Notes: generated from the letters alone by a model not told the origin. 64,000 nt of DNA from Zunongwangia endophytica (GCF_030409505.1 NZ_JAUFPZ010000002.1:1681501-1745500); one strand, 5' to 3'; shown: positions 18,744 through 27,681, counted from the first letter of the stretch. A program made the numbers and translations.

Positions 18744-18751
18744 CAAAAATA
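18744..18751 (-). promoter_or_regulatory. -7 box for the 86-residue hypothetical gene
   Basis: TATTTTTG on the minus strand, an exact TAnnTTTG match, 29 bases before the start codon at 18714. Confidence 0.55.
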
Positions 18752-18791
18752 AAAATTTTAACCGAACGATATACTAATTTGAGTATATAAT

Positions 18792-18822
18792 AAAAAAACC
18801 CTACTCAATTGAGTAGGGTTTT
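18792..18822 (-). terminator. Terminator behind tRNA-His
   Basis: 28-base perfect palindrome at 18795-18822 (AAAACCCTACTC arm and its complement, AATT centre), followed on the minus strand by a run of T. It lies 10 bases from the tRNA 3' end. Confidence 0.88.
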
Positions 18823-18832
18823 CACAAATAAG

Positions 18833-18907
18833 GGTGGAAGACCGGTTTCGAACCGGCGACCTCTGGAACCACAATCCAGCGCTCTAACCAGCTGAGCTAC
18901 AACCACC
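18833..18907 (-). tRNA. tRNA-His (anticodon GTG)
   Basis: Cloverleaf read on the minus strand: extra 5' G at 18907 (the G-1 typical of tRNA-His), acceptor GTGGTTG, D-arm with AGCTCAGCTGGTTAGAGC, anticodon stem CTGGA/TCCAG with loop TTGTGGT giving anticodon GTG, and T-loop TTCGAAA closed by GCCGG/CCGGT. The discriminator is C, pairing with G-1. CCA is not encoded. The acceptor stem shows two adjacent U-U oppositions at positions 5-68 and 6-67. A strong terminator follows directly. Confidence 0.96.
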
Positions 18908-18967
18908 ATTTCAAATTGCGGTTGCAAATATAGGTTATTTTATCAGTACTGCAAAGAAAAAAATTGA

Positions 18968-19684
18968 TTAAATAAGATCAAATATTGAATCGACTGCTAC
19001 ATAGCGTTCTACAGTAAAACCTTCAGCATATTCAGTATTAATTATTCTCCCTAAATCGCGTGCCCTATAGTTTACACTATCTAGAAAGTTGTTACTAGAG
19101 ATTGGGGTATTAGGCTCTTCACTATTTGGATCATAGAATTGGGTAGCATAAGCTTTTACCGCATCCATTTTCTTATCCATATAACCTGTAACATCTACAA
19201 ACACATCTGGATCGATTGGTTTCCACTGTATATAATGGAAAACCTGTTTTGGTCGCCAGGCTTCCTGTTTATTGCCATCGCTGGTAGTTTCGATCTTCAT
19301 CAAACCACTTAAGAAACAGGCATCACTTACTAATTTTGATCCTCTACCGTGATCAATATGTCTATCATCTATGGCATTACAAAATACTATCTCTGGTTTG
19401 TACTTTCTTAGGATTTCTATAATCGCTAATTGATGCGCTTTATCATTGATAAAAAATCCATCAGCAAAACTTAGATTTTCGCGTACATGAACGCCTAAGA
19501 TTTCAGCAGCTTTGGCAGCCTCTTGATCTCTAGTTTCTGCAGTACCGCGAGTACCAAGTTCTCCTCTCGTTAAATCTAAAATACCAACTTTTTTGCCACG
19601 ATCTATTTCTTTAGCCAAAGTAGCAGCACAACTTAATTCTACATCATCTGGGTGAGCTCCTATGGCAAGAATATCTAATTTCAT
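18968..19684 (-). CDS. bshB1: Bacillithiol biosynthesis deacetylase BshB1
   Basis: Removes the acetyl group from N-acetylglucosaminyl-malate, the second step of bacillithiol synthesis. The 238-residue protein is a LmbE/PIG-L family zinc deacetylase: AIGAHPDDVELSC at residues 7-19 holds the AHPDD zinc motif, and DDRHIDHGRGS near residue 103 gives the HxxH third-ligand region. TRGELGTRGTAETRDQEAA near 39 is typical of BshB1 rather than mycothiol MshB. It lies 21 bases behind the (frameshifted) trans-sulfuration gene, so a thiol-metabolism operon is likely. BshA and BshC are not in this window. Confidence 0.93.
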   Translation of the reverse strand: MKLDILAIGAHPDDVELSCAATLAKEIDRGKKVGILDLTRGELGTRGTAETRDQEAAKAAEILGVHVRENLSFADGFFINDKAHQLAIIEILRKYKPEIVFCNAIDDRHIDHGRGSKLVSDACFLSGLMKIETTSDGNKQEAWRPKQVFHYIQWKPIDPDVFVDVTGYMDKKMDAVKAYATQFYDPNSEEPNTPISSNNFLDSVNYRARDLGRIINTEYAEGFTVERYVAVDSIFDLI

Positions 19685-19705
19685 AAATTTCTATTTGTGT
19701 TTAAT

Positions 19706-20847
19706 CTAGGCTAATGCCTGTTCAATATCTTCAATTAATTCTTCAGCTTCTTCAATACCTACTGAAAAACGAAGCAAACCATCCTTAATCCCCTGCTCTG
19801 CCCTTTCTTCTGGACTAAGTAAACCATGCGAAGTTTTAGCAGGTGAAAGAATGGTACTTTCAACCCGGCTAAACTCATGGATGATTTAATAAGCTTCAGG
19901 TTTTTCTGGAATTGGTCGGGATTAATTCCTTCAACTAACTCAAAAGACAACATTCCGCCAAAACCGCTCATTTGTTTTTTTGCTACTTCGTGATCGGGAT
20001 GAGAAACCAAACCAGGATAATATACTTTCGTTACCTTTTTATGATTGTATAGATATTCGGCTAAAATCATTGCGTTGTTGTTCTGCGCCTTTACTCGAAG
20101 TCCCATAGTTTTAAGACTTCGCTCTAAAAGCCATACCGTATAATCGCTTAAGTTTCCTCCTAGATTTTTAGCCATTTGAAAGATTGTATCAATATGAACT
20201 TCCGAAGAAATTACCGTACCGGCAAGAATATCACTATGACCTCCCATATATTTTGTGGCCGAGTGAATTACCACATCGATCCCCATATCAAGAGGATTTT
20301 GATTTACAGGTGAGGCAAATGTATTATCGATCATGCTCACTAATCCTTTACTTTCCGCTAATTTTGCTATAGCTTCAACATCAGTAATAGTTAGTAATGG
20401 ATTCGAAGGTGTTTCTATATAAATAACTTTTGTATTCTCTTTAATTTCAGCTTCAAAAGAGGACAATTTTACATCCTTGGTAAAACTATATTCTATACCG
20501 AATTTATCGAATTCCTCCGTAATTAAATTACTAGTGCCGCCATACAAGGTGTTCTGAAAAACGACATGATCACCCTGATGTAAAAATGCTAAAAGTGCGG
20601 TGCTCACTGCTGCCATTCCGCTACCAAATATAAGTGATGCTTCCCCGTGTTCTAAGGCTGCCATTTTCTTTGCCAAAGCTACCTGATTAGGCGTATTAAA
20701 ATATCTTGGGTATCTTTTGACGGGAACATCTTCGAAAGCGTAAGATGTAGACATATAAAGCGGACTTACCGCGCCTTTAAATTCTGTATCCTCGAGTTCT
20801 CCGGCATGCGTACAGATAGTATTTATGCCTTTATATTTTTGATCCAT
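19706..20847 (-). pseudogene. Cystathionine gamma-synthase/lyase-type PLP enzyme, frameshifted near its 3' end
   Basis: Trans-sulfuration family enzyme (MetB/MetC/MGL group). Residues 1 to about 327 read normally, with GSGMAAVSTALLAF near 74, TPSNPLLTITD near 145 and the PLP-Lys motif SATKYMGGHSD near 191. After SMSLAG the frame switches and gives an unrelated tail ending at 19759. In the other frame the expected ending VESTILSPAKTSHGLL to the final ALA continues to a stop at 19706-19708. The cause is one missing base in a C run (plus strand 19864-19866; GGGGTT reduced to GGGTT in the coding strand). The restored protein would be 380 residues. Either a sequencing error or a recent inactivating change; the rest of the gene shows no decay, which favours error or very recent loss. 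Confidence 0.88.
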
Positions 20848-21073
20848 GAGTTTTAAATTTTGGGATCTAATTTAAGAAGATAGGCTTGCAAATACTACAG
20901 TTTAGTTCGGTTTCTTACGCTACACTTTAACATCTCTTTAAAACGAAAACGTAATAAAAAAATTTAGGCTGATAAATTTACCGTTTTGTTGTGAAATTGA
21001 TTTAGCGCTTTACCACTGGTTTAACAGCACAGTGATGATAATTGCAATACCTTAGAGCTAGAAAATAGTAGTT

Positions 21074-22813
21074 ATGGGAAAAAATGTTTCAGACCTATTG
21101 GTCAATATGCTTGTTGAAGCAGGAGTTAAACGTGTTTATGCAGTTACAGGAGATAGCTTAAACCCTGTAAACGATGCCGTTCGTAGAGACGGTAGATTGC
21201 AATGGATTCATGTACGCCATGAAGAAGCAGGAGCTTATGCGGCATCTATGGATGCGGAATTAGACGGAATTGGATGTTGCATGGGAAGTAGTGGCCCCGG
21301 CCATGTACACTTAGTTAATGGTCTTTACGATGCTAACCGAGCTGGTAACCCGGTAATCGCAATCGCTTCTACAGTTCCTACTAATAAGTTGGGAACCGAA
21401 AATTTTCAGGAAACTAATGTGACAAAATTGTTTGACGATTGTAGCAAATATTGTTTTATGGCAAACACGCCAGAACAAGCTGCACATGGTTTTCAAAGCG
21501 CTATACAATCTGCGATTCATCAAAAAGGAGTTGGTGTCGTAGGATTACCAGGAGATATCGCATCTGCAGATGCTGCACATATCACAACTTCTGAGCAAAA
21601 CTACTTTACAAATTCAAAATTATTACCTGGTAGCGAAGAGTTAAAAACACTCGCAAAGGTGATCAACGAGAATAAAAAAGTGATGGTTTATTGCGGGTAT
21701 GGCTGCAAAGACGCCCAAGATGAAGTGATGCAGCTGGCAAAAAAACTTAATGCTCCAATGGGGTTGAGCTTTAGAGGAAAAATCTTCTTCGATAAAGAGA
21801 ACAATCCATATGTAGTAGGATTAAACGGACTTCTAGGTACAAAATCTGGATTTAAGTCTATGCACGAAGCCGATGCATTATTGTTATTAGGAACAGATTT
21901 TCCTTACACAGACTTTCTTCCCGAAAAAAATACCATCATACAAATTGATGAAAAACCAGAGCGTATAGGAAGAAGAGCGAAAGTAAACTTTGGTTATCAC
22001 GGTAAAATTAAAGATACTTTAGAAGCATTGCTTCCGCTGTTAAAGGCTAAAAAAGATACTTCTTTTCTTGATGAGATGAGAAAAGTACACTTAGATATCG
22101 AAAATAAATATCATAGCTATGTAAAAGAAAAAGGAGAAGATGAAAAAATCCATCCTGAATATGTAGCTTCAGTTATAGATGAAATTGCTACAGACGATGC
22201 TATTTTCACAGTTGATACGGGAATGAGTGCCGTTTGGGCTGCGAGATATTTAAAAGGAAGAAAAAATAGATATTTAACCGGTTCTTTTAATCATGGCTCT
22301 ATGGCCAATGCTATGCCTATGGCTATTGGTGCTGGATTAGGACATCCAGATCGTCAGGTTATCGCTTTTTGCGGTGATGGTGGTATTTCTATGCTATTGG
22401 GTGATTTAATGACGATAAGCCAATATAAAATTCCGGCTAAAATTATCATTTTTAATAATTCTTCGCTGGGAATGGTAAAATTAGAAATGCAAGTAGAAGG
22501 TTATCCAGAATGGCAAACCGATATGGCAAATCCAGATTTTGCCATGATTGCGAAAGCTATGAATATTGAAAGTTGGGTAGTTAAAAATCCTTCTGATGTA
22601 AGACAAGCTCTTGCTGAAGCTTTTGCTTACGACGGCCCTGCGGTAGTAAATATTTTTACCGATCCCGATGCCTTGGCAATGCCTCCTGAAATTAAGTTTG
22701 AACAAATGAAAGGCTTCGCTAAAACTATGGGGAAAATGATGCTAAACGGAAAATCTGCAGATGTAATTGATACGGCTAAATCTGATGCTAAGTATTTAAA
22801 AGAACTGTTATAA
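21074..22813 (+). CDS. Thiamine-diphosphate-dependent pyruvate oxidase/dehydrogenase (PoxB-like)
   Basis: A 579-residue member of the acetolactate synthase/pyruvate oxidase family. The N-terminal Pyr domain has YAVTGDSLNPVNDAV and HVRHEEAGAYAA with the catalytic Glu (near residue 50); the central FAD-type domain follows; the C-terminal PP domain has the diphosphate motif FCGDGGISMLLGDLMTISQY to IIFNNSSLGMVK (near 435-470). GDSLNPVNDA and the ending resemble PoxB, which oxidises pyruvate to acetate and CO2 with electrons to quinone. The PoxB-type membrane-binding C-terminal helix is not obvious. Its neighbour downstream is an alcohol/aldehyde dehydrogenase with a separate promoter, possibly part of overflow metabolism. 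Confidence 0.88.
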   Translation: MGKNVSDLLVNMLVEAGVKRVYAVTGDSLNPVNDAVRRDGRLQWIHVRHEEAGAYAASMDAELDGIGCCMGSSGPGHVHLVNGLYDANRAGNPVIAIASTVPTNKLGTENFQETNVTKLFDDCSKYCFMANTPEQAAHGFQSAIQSAIHQKGVGVVGLPGDIASADAAHITTSEQNYFTNSKLLPGSEELKTLAKVINENKKVMVYCGYGCKDAQDEVMQLAKKLNAPMGLSFRGKIFFDKENNPYVVGLNGLLGTKSGFKSMHEADALLLLGTDFPYTDFLPEKNTIIQIDEKPERIGRRAKVNFGYHGKIKDTLEALLPLLKAKKDTSFLDEMRKVHLDIENKYHSYVKEKGEDEKIHPEYVASVIDEIATDDAIFTVDTGMSAVWAARYLKGRKNRYLTGSFNHGSMANAMPMAIGAGLGHPDRQVIAFCGDGGISMLLGDLMTISQYKIPAKIIIFNNSSLGMVKLEMQVEGYPEWQTDMANPDFAMIAKAMNIESWVVKNPSDVRQALAEAFAYDGPAVVNIFTDPDALAMPPEIKFEQMKGFAKTMGKMMLNGKSADVIDTAKSDAKYLKELL

Positions 22814-22897
22814 CGTGAAAAATTGATCTAGGTTAATAGTTCTGGTTAAATATGAGTTAAAGACAAAGCCACTAAATTACAACAGTTTAAATTCAAT

Positions 22898-22905
22898 TAG
22901 TTTTG
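22898..22905 (+). promoter_or_regulatory. -7 box for the alcohol dehydrogenase gene
   Basis: TAGTTTTG, an exact TAnnTTTG match, 14 bases before the ATG at 22920. Confidence 0.6.
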
Positions 22906-22919
22906 CAAAAAATAGTTAA

Positions 22920-23972
22920 ATGAATACTACAGAAATAAAAGCATTTGGTGCTAAATCTGAAACAGCATCTTTAGAAGAATTAAATATCGAAAGAAGAGAA
23001 ACCTTAGCCGATGATGTAGAAATTGATATTCTATATTGCGGAGTTTGTCATAGCGATATACATACCGTACGAAATGATTGGGGAGGTTCTAAATATCCCG
23101 TAGTGCCAGGCCACGAAATTGTTGGTAGAGTAATTAGTGTTGGGGATAAGGTTTCTAAATTCAAAGAAGGTCAGCTTGTTGGTGTTGGCTGTATGGTTGA
23201 TTCTTGCCAGCATTGTGATTCTTGTAAAGATGGCCTAGAGCAATACTGTGAGAATGGTATGATAGGAACTTATAACGGAAAAGATAAACATCTTGGCGGT
23301 CACACTTACGGTGGATATTCAGAAAAAATTATTGTAGATCAAAAATTTGTTTTGGATGTTCCAGAAAGTTTAGATGCTAAAGCAGTGGCGCCATTACTTT
23401 GCGCAGGGATAACTACATGGTCACCTTTAAGAAACTGGAATGTAAAAAAAGGCGATAAAGTAGGTGTAATAGGTTTAGGAGGATTAGGTCACATGGGGAT
23501 CAAATTCGCTCACGCTCTTGGTGCTAAAGTAGTGATGATTACAACCTCTCCTGGCAAAAGTGATGATGCCAAAAGATTAGGAGCAGATGAAGTTCTTATT
23601 TCTAAAGACGCGGAACAAATGGCTGAGCACAAAGCTAGTTTCGATTTTCTTTTAAATACAGTTCCTGTAAAGCATGATATCAATCCATATATTGGTTTGC
23701 TTAAAAGAGATGCTACCATGGTTCTAGTTGGTGCAATCGAACCATTAGAATTTCACGGTGGTGGTGTAATCGCTGGAAGAAAAAGTATTGCAGGATCATT
23801 GATCGGAGGAATTAAAGAAACTCAGGAAATGTTAGATTTCTGTGGAGAACACGACATTGTTTCTGATATAGAAATGATCGATATGCAGAATATCAATAAA
23901 GCTTATGAGCGCGTAACTAGCAACGACGTAAAATATCGTTTTGTGATCGACATGCAGTCTCTTAAAAATTAA
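22920..23972 (+). CDS. Zinc-dependent NAD(P) alcohol dehydrogenase (YahK/CAD type)
   Basis: A 350-residue medium-chain dehydrogenase. Catalytic zinc ligands: Cys in YCGVCHSDIHT (near 39), His-Glu in VPGHEIVG (near 62) and a later Cys in LLCAGITTWSPL (near 160). Structural zinc Cys: VDSCQHCDSCKDGLEQYC (near 93-107). The Rossmann loop GLGGLGHMGIKFAHALGA is near 182, and the ITTSPGKSDDAKRLGAD segment suggests NADP preference. YahK-like enzymes reduce many aldehydes to alcohols. The terminator hairpin at 24031-24084 closes the unit. Confidence 0.92.
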   Translation: MNTTEIKAFGAKSETASLEELNIERRETLADDVEIDILYCGVCHSDIHTVRNDWGGSKYPVVPGHEIVGRVISVGDKVSKFKEGQLVGVGCMVDSCQHCDSCKDGLEQYCENGMIGTYNGKDKHLGGHTYGGYSEKIIVDQKFVLDVPESLDAKAVAPLLCAGITTWSPLRNWNVKKGDKVGVIGLGGLGHMGIKFAHALGAKVVMITTSPGKSDDAKRLGADEVLISKDAEQMAEHKASFDFLLNTVPVKHDINPYIGLLKRDATMVLVGAIEPLEFHGGGVIAGRKSIAGSLIGGIKETQEMLDFCGEHDIVSDIEMIDMQNINKAYERVTSNDVKYRFVIDMQSLKN

Positions 23973-24030
23973 TTAGAATTTAAATAGCTATTCTCGATTC
24001 ACGAGAAAATATAACAAATTTTTATCAAAG

Positions 24031-24084
24031 CTGCCTTTAAGTTATAATCTACGGATTTGTAATTTAAAGGCAGTTTTAATTTTA
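24031..24084 (+). terminator. Terminator after the alcohol dehydrogenase gene
   Basis: CTGCCTTTAA (24031-24040) pairs with TTAAAGGCAG (24064-24073), extended by TTA/TAA inside, followed by TTTTAATTTT. The loop is about 17 bases. Confidence 0.65.
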
Positions 24085-24100
24085 AGCAATTATCATAATC

Positions 24101-24478
24101 ATGAGCATATTTTCATCGCTATTAGGCAACGCGGGAGCTATTAGTAAAGAAAACCTGGAAGAAAAATATCATAAGCTATTAATTCCTTCAGAAAACATAG
24201 AAGCTGGATTTAAATTAATAAGAGATACTTTTATTTTCACGAACAAGCGATTAATTCTTGTAGATATCCAAGGTTTAACTGGTAAGAAAACAGAATATTT
24301 CTCGGTGATTTATAAAAGTATTAGTCGGTTTAGCGTAGAAACTGCCGGAAGTTTTGATTTGGATGCTGAGCTAAAAATTTGGATTTCAGGAGAGCAAAAT
24401 CCATCGATCAGTAAACGGTTTAATACCAGTGTAGATATTTATGAAGTACAAAAGATATTGGCCTCTTTTGTATTGTAA
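24101..24478 (+). CDS. Bacterial PH domain protein (bPH_1 / DUF1696 type)
   Basis: A 125-residue cytoplasmic protein with the compact PH fold of the YvbH-like family: LLIPSENIEAGFKLIRDTFIF then TNKRLILVDIQGLTGKKTEY (residues about 36-68), SVIYKSISRFSVETAGSFD and a C-terminal helix VDIYEVQKILASFVL. The family forms ring-shaped oligomers in solved structures; the cellular role is unknown. No signal peptide or membrane helix. Lies alone between two terminator hairpins. Confidence 0.85.
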   Translation: MSIFSSLLGNAGAISKENLEEKYHKLLIPSENIEAGFKLIRDTFIFTNKRLILVDIQGLTGKKTEYFSVIYKSISRFSVETAGSFDLDAELKIWISGEQNPSISKRFNTSVDIYEVQKILASFVL

Positions 24479-24547
24479 TTTTATTCCGAAGTAATTTATC
24501 TAAAATGAATTTGTTTGAAAATTTGTTTGAGAATATTTCAATAACAG

Positions 24548-24584
24548 CAAAAAGTCTTTGAAGTGTGCTTCCAAAGACTTTTTG
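24548..24584. terminator. Bidirectional terminator between the PH-domain gene and the SDR gene
   Basis: CAAAAAGTCTTTG (24548-24560) pairs with CAAAGACTTTTTG (24572-24584), with a short AAG/CTT extension, one bulged C and a four-base loop. Confidence 0.85.
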
Positions 24585-24615
24585 TTTTTAACTACTTTGA
24601 TTTCAGTATAAACTA

Positions 24616-25434
24616 TTAACCGTTATTCGTGAATCCTGGATAACACGTCATCCCGCCATCAACAAAAATTGTTGTTCCGTTAATGTATTCAGATTCATCT
24701 GAAGCAAGCCACGATGCTACACTACCAATATCTTCCGGTTCTCCAATCTCATCGTATGGGATTACCTTTTTCATTTGCTTACGACCTTCTTCCGTACTCC
24801 AAACGTCTTTATTAATTTCAGTTTTAATAGCTCCCGGTGCAATACTGTTACATCGTATTTTTTTGGAAGCGTAACCCTGACAAATACTTTTCATCAACAT
24901 TTCTATTCCTCCTTTAGATGCTGCATAATTAGCATGTCCCGCCCACGGAATAATTTCGTGTACAGAACTCATATTAATTATTTTCCCTAAAGATTTAGAA
25001 ACTTTTGGGCGCATGCCACGTTCCAGAAATTCGATAATTGCTTCCCTACAGCAAAGAAACTGTCCTGTAAGATTTAAAGCGATTACCTGGTTCCATTGGT
25101 CTAGCGTCATTTTATGTAATTCGGCATCTTGCTGCATCCCCGCGTTAGGCACGCAAATATCTATGGTTCCGAATTTCTCTATTCCATTTTTAAAAAGTTG
25201 CTTAACTTCTTTTTCTTTACTTACATCTGCCTTTACAACTATTGTTTCCCCGCCAGCCTTTTCTTTACTAATCTCATTAGCGACATCTTCAGCTTCTTCT
25301 TTACTGGAGTGATAATTTATAACCACATTCGCGCCTTCTTTTCCCATAGCTAAAGCAACGGCTTTACCTATTCCAGAACTTGATCCTGTGATTAAAGCGG
25401 TTTGACCTTCTAATCTTTTATTGGGTGTATGCAT
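24616..25434 (-). CDS. Short-chain dehydrogenase, glucose 1-dehydrogenase-like
   Basis: A 272-residue classical SDR. Cofactor loop TGSSSGIGKAVA at residues 16-27, PNAGMQQ near 96 (NAG motif), catalytic Ser in INMSSVHEI near 154 and YAASKGG near 170 (YxxxK), then IAPGAIKTEINKDV. The GANVVINYHSSKEEAE segment after strand 2 suggests NADP use. The sequence most resembles glucose 1-dehydrogenases of the Bacillus type, but substrate calls inside the SDR family from sequence alone are unsafe. The trehalase gene lies directly upstream (43 bases), which makes a role behind trehalose-to-glucose breakdown plausible. Confidence 0.88.
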   Translation of the reverse strand: MHTPNKRLEGQTALITGSSSGIGKAVALAMGKEGANVVINYHSSKEEAEDVANEISKEKAGGETIVVKADVSKEKEVKQLFKNGIEKFGTIDICVPNAGMQQDAELHKMTLDQWNQVIALNLTGQFLCCREAIIEFLERGMRPKVSKSLGKIINMSSVHEIIPWAGHANYAASKGGIEMLMKSICQGYASKKIRCNSIAPGAIKTEINKDVWSTEEGRKQMKKVIPYDEIGEPEDIGSVASWLASDESEYINGTTIFVDGGMTCYPGFTNNG

Positions 25435-25477
25435 AACTTTTTTATCTAAAGTTAGCCGAATTAAAAACCAAAATATG

Positions 25478-27109
25478 TTATTCTGACGTTAATTTCTTAT
25501 AGACGCCATTGCTCCAACCAAATCCGTCTTGTGTAGGATACTCTCCGCCTCCACTTTCTTTAGATAGATCTTCCACGTTATATTTCTCGGTCATCTTATA
25601 CGTATTCTCGTAAACTTTCTCATTCAATTTCAACCATCGATCTTTAATGGTATCTGCCATATCTAATATTTGATAATTCTGAAGCGCTTTATAAGAAATC
25701 CATTGCAACGGTGCCCATCCGTTTGGTGCATCCCATTGTTGACCACTGTGGTTTGGTGTACTTACCACACCACCGGCTTTTAATAATTCAGATTGTAAAG
25801 TTTTGGCTGCTTTCTGCGCTTTTTGTTCCGTAGCGATTTCAAAAAATAAAGGATATATTCCAGCTACAGATGTTACCGGTGTTTGTTGTTGAATTACAAA
25901 ATCATAATCTTTGTAAAAGCCGCCTGAATCATCCCAAAAATACTTATCGATAGCTTTTGCTCTATTTTCAGCTAATTCTTTAAATTCCTTAGATTGATCT
26001 GGCTGGCCGCTAATAAGATAAGCTTTGGCTAAGGTTTTCTCTAAGTGATACAAAAGGCTATTTAAGTCTACTGGTAAAATATCGGTTGTATGAATTTCTT
26101 TCAGATGAAATTTGCCATTTTCATCAGGTTTTATCCATCGGCTAGAAAAATCCCAACCCGATTCTGCTGCAGCTCTCAAATCTCTATAAACTTCTTCTTC
26201 AGTTAAATTATCATTTGCGTTTACAGCAGCTTTAGCCGTTTTTACATCTTCTCTATAACTTTCTGGTCTTGGTGTGTTTTTATTATCATAATAGCGATTA
26301 AGAATGCTTCCATCATCCATTCTAACAACTCTTTTATAAGCCGAATCAACTTCAGAAAGATGTTGTTTTCCTTTCATCCAAAATTGGTATTCTGTTTCTA
26401 ATTCAGACAAATAAGTCGTGTAAATAGAATCTCCTTTTTCTTCAGCAAGCAAATCGATCATCAATGAAAAAAAAGGAGTTTGAGATCGACTAAGATAGTA
26501 GGTGCGATTTCCGTTAGGGATAAAGCCATATTCGTTAATTAGATAAGAAAAATTATCGATCATATTTTGGATAATTTCGGTTTTTCCATCTACCTGCAAA
26601 CCAAGCATCGTAAAATAACTATCCCAATAATATATTTCTCTAAAACGACCACCAGGCACAATGTATGGATGTGGTAAAGGAATTAGCGTACCCGTAACTT
26701 TGCGATCTGCAGGCCGTTTTAAAACCGACCATAACTTTGTTATATGCGCATCGATAGCTGAAGAATCTGTTTTATATTCTTGACGCTCTTCGTATCCAGG
26801 AATGTCAAAATTTTGTTTTAAAAATTGAAGAATATAAGTCTTCGAAGAATCTTTGATATTGCTGTAATCAGATTTAATAGAATCCAAAGAGCGCCTGGGT
26901 ACTGCATCTACGAAGGTTTTACTATCTGAAAATAAGTCCTCATTTTGCTGAATATCATAAAAGAGATCACCGTAAAGCTGCTCGGGTGGAAGAATGCTAA
27001 TTTCTTCTTTTGAAGGATTCTTGCGCCTATTTTCATCTTCACAGGAAATGGATAAAAAAGCTATTATAAAAAATAAAACACTATATTTTTGAAGTTGGCT
27101 CATATTCAT
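25478..27109 (-). CDS. Trehalase-family glycosidase, lipoprotein
   Basis: Cleaves alpha,alpha-trehalose to two glucose molecules. The 543-residue protein is a GH37 member: signature 1 PGGRFREIYYWDSYF near residue 151 and signature 2 QWDAPNGWAPLQW near 463 are both present; a GGGEYPTQDGFGWSNGV ending matches the family. The N-terminus MNMSQLQKYSVLFFIIAFLSISC gives a lipobox with Cys at 23, so the enzyme is anchored to a membrane outside the cytoplasm. Linked with the SDR downstream and a small lipoprotein upstream. The promoter is not clear; TATATTTA at plus 27130-27137 is one base off the -7 consensus. Confidence 0.94.
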   Translation of the reverse strand: MNMSQLQKYSVLFFIIAFLSISCEDENRRKNPSKEEISILPPEQLYGDLFYDIQQNEDLFSDSKTFVDAVPRRSLDSIKSDYSNIKDSSKTYILQFLKQNFDIPGYEERQEYKTDSSAIDAHITKLWSVLKRPADRKVTGTLIPLPHPYIVPGGRFREIYYWDSYFTMLGLQVDGKTEIIQNMIDNFSYLINEYGFIPNGNRTYYLSRSQTPFFSLMIDLLAEEKGDSIYTTYLSELETEYQFWMKGKQHLSEVDSAYKRVVRMDDGSILNRYYDNKNTPRPESYREDVKTAKAAVNANDNLTEEEVYRDLRAAAESGWDFSSRWIKPDENGKFHLKEIHTTDILPVDLNSLLYHLEKTLAKAYLISGQPDQSKEFKELAENRAKAIDKYFWDDSGGFYKDYDFVIQQQTPVTSVAGIYPLFFEIATEQKAQKAAKTLQSELLKAGGVVSTPNHSGQQWDAPNGWAPLQWISYKALQNYQILDMADTIKDRWLKLNEKVYENTYKMTEKYNVEDLSKESGGGEYPTQDGFGWSNGVYKKLTSE

Positions 27110-27162
27110 AAATTCGGTTAGAACTTTTATAAATATAGCTAAGATCTCTAAATTTCGAGAAT

Positions 27163-27357
27163 TTACTGGCGTTTATCTGAGTGCCGCCTGCGCTTTATAC
27201 GATGCGTTCCGTTGTAGAAATGCTGGATGCTATCGCCTTCTTGAATTTGAACCTCATCAATATTCTCTGTATCTAATTTTCGTGTTTCTCCAGATGTCCC
27301 GCTACAGGAAATTAGAAAAACAAACGTAAGAACAGCTAAAATTTTAGAGATTTTCAT
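27163..27357 (-). CDS. Small lipoprotein, 64 residues
   Basis: Signal MKISKILAVLTFVFLISC with lipobox Cys at 18. The mature peptide is about 47 residues: acidic in its first part and strongly basic at the end (RIKRRRHSDKR). No family recognised. Lies 53 bases upstream of the trehalase gene on the same strand and could share its transcript. Reality is supported by the clean lipobox rather than by length. Confidence 0.6.
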   Translation of the reverse strand: MKISKILAVLTFVFLISCSGTSGETRKLDTENIDEVQIQEGDSIQHFYNGTHRIKRRRHSDKRQ

Positions 27358-27532
27358 TGAATGATTTAATAAATAAACAACTTATACAATATTACTATGT
27401 AGCAACGCATGAAGAAATACCCATACTAGGGGATATTCAAAAAGTGAATTTCAGAGTAAGATTTTGTAAGAGAATTTTTAGGAAAAACTGAATCAGACTA
27501 ATTCAATTTTTAATACAGATAACGATCTAGGG

Positions 27533-27639
27533 AAATATTCTGCTGCGTGCTCTTCAAAAGCATTTTCATACGCACATTTAAATTTGGAAACTTTTTTAAA
27601 GTAACACCATTAAAATTCTGAAGAGCGAAGCAGAAATTT
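27533..27639. repeat. Imperfect inverted repeat, arms about 24-27 bases
   Basis: Left arm contains TTCTGCTGCGTGCTCTTCA (27538-27556). The right arm contains TGAAGAGCGAAGCAGAA (27618-27634). The arms pair apart from a 2-base indel and a few mismatches, and extend outward as AAAT/ATTT. The spacer is about 61 bases. It could be a folded RNA or an old miniature element; there is no transposase. Confidence 0.5.
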
Positions 27640-27660
27640 ATTGACTAAAACAAATTACTT

Positions 27661-27681
27661 AAAAAGGCTAATCGCCTTTTT
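27661..27681. terminator. Terminator-like hairpin
   Basis: AAAAAGGC and GCCTTTTT form an 8-bp stem around TAATC. No gene ends immediately before it on the plus strand, so its client is unclear; it may end a transcript from the inverted-repeat region. Confidence 0.5.

Noticed and set aside
25013..25312. 99-residue plus-strand open frame rich in Ser
   Set aside because: Mirror of the SDR gene on the minus strand, which has full family motifs; no promoter or start context.
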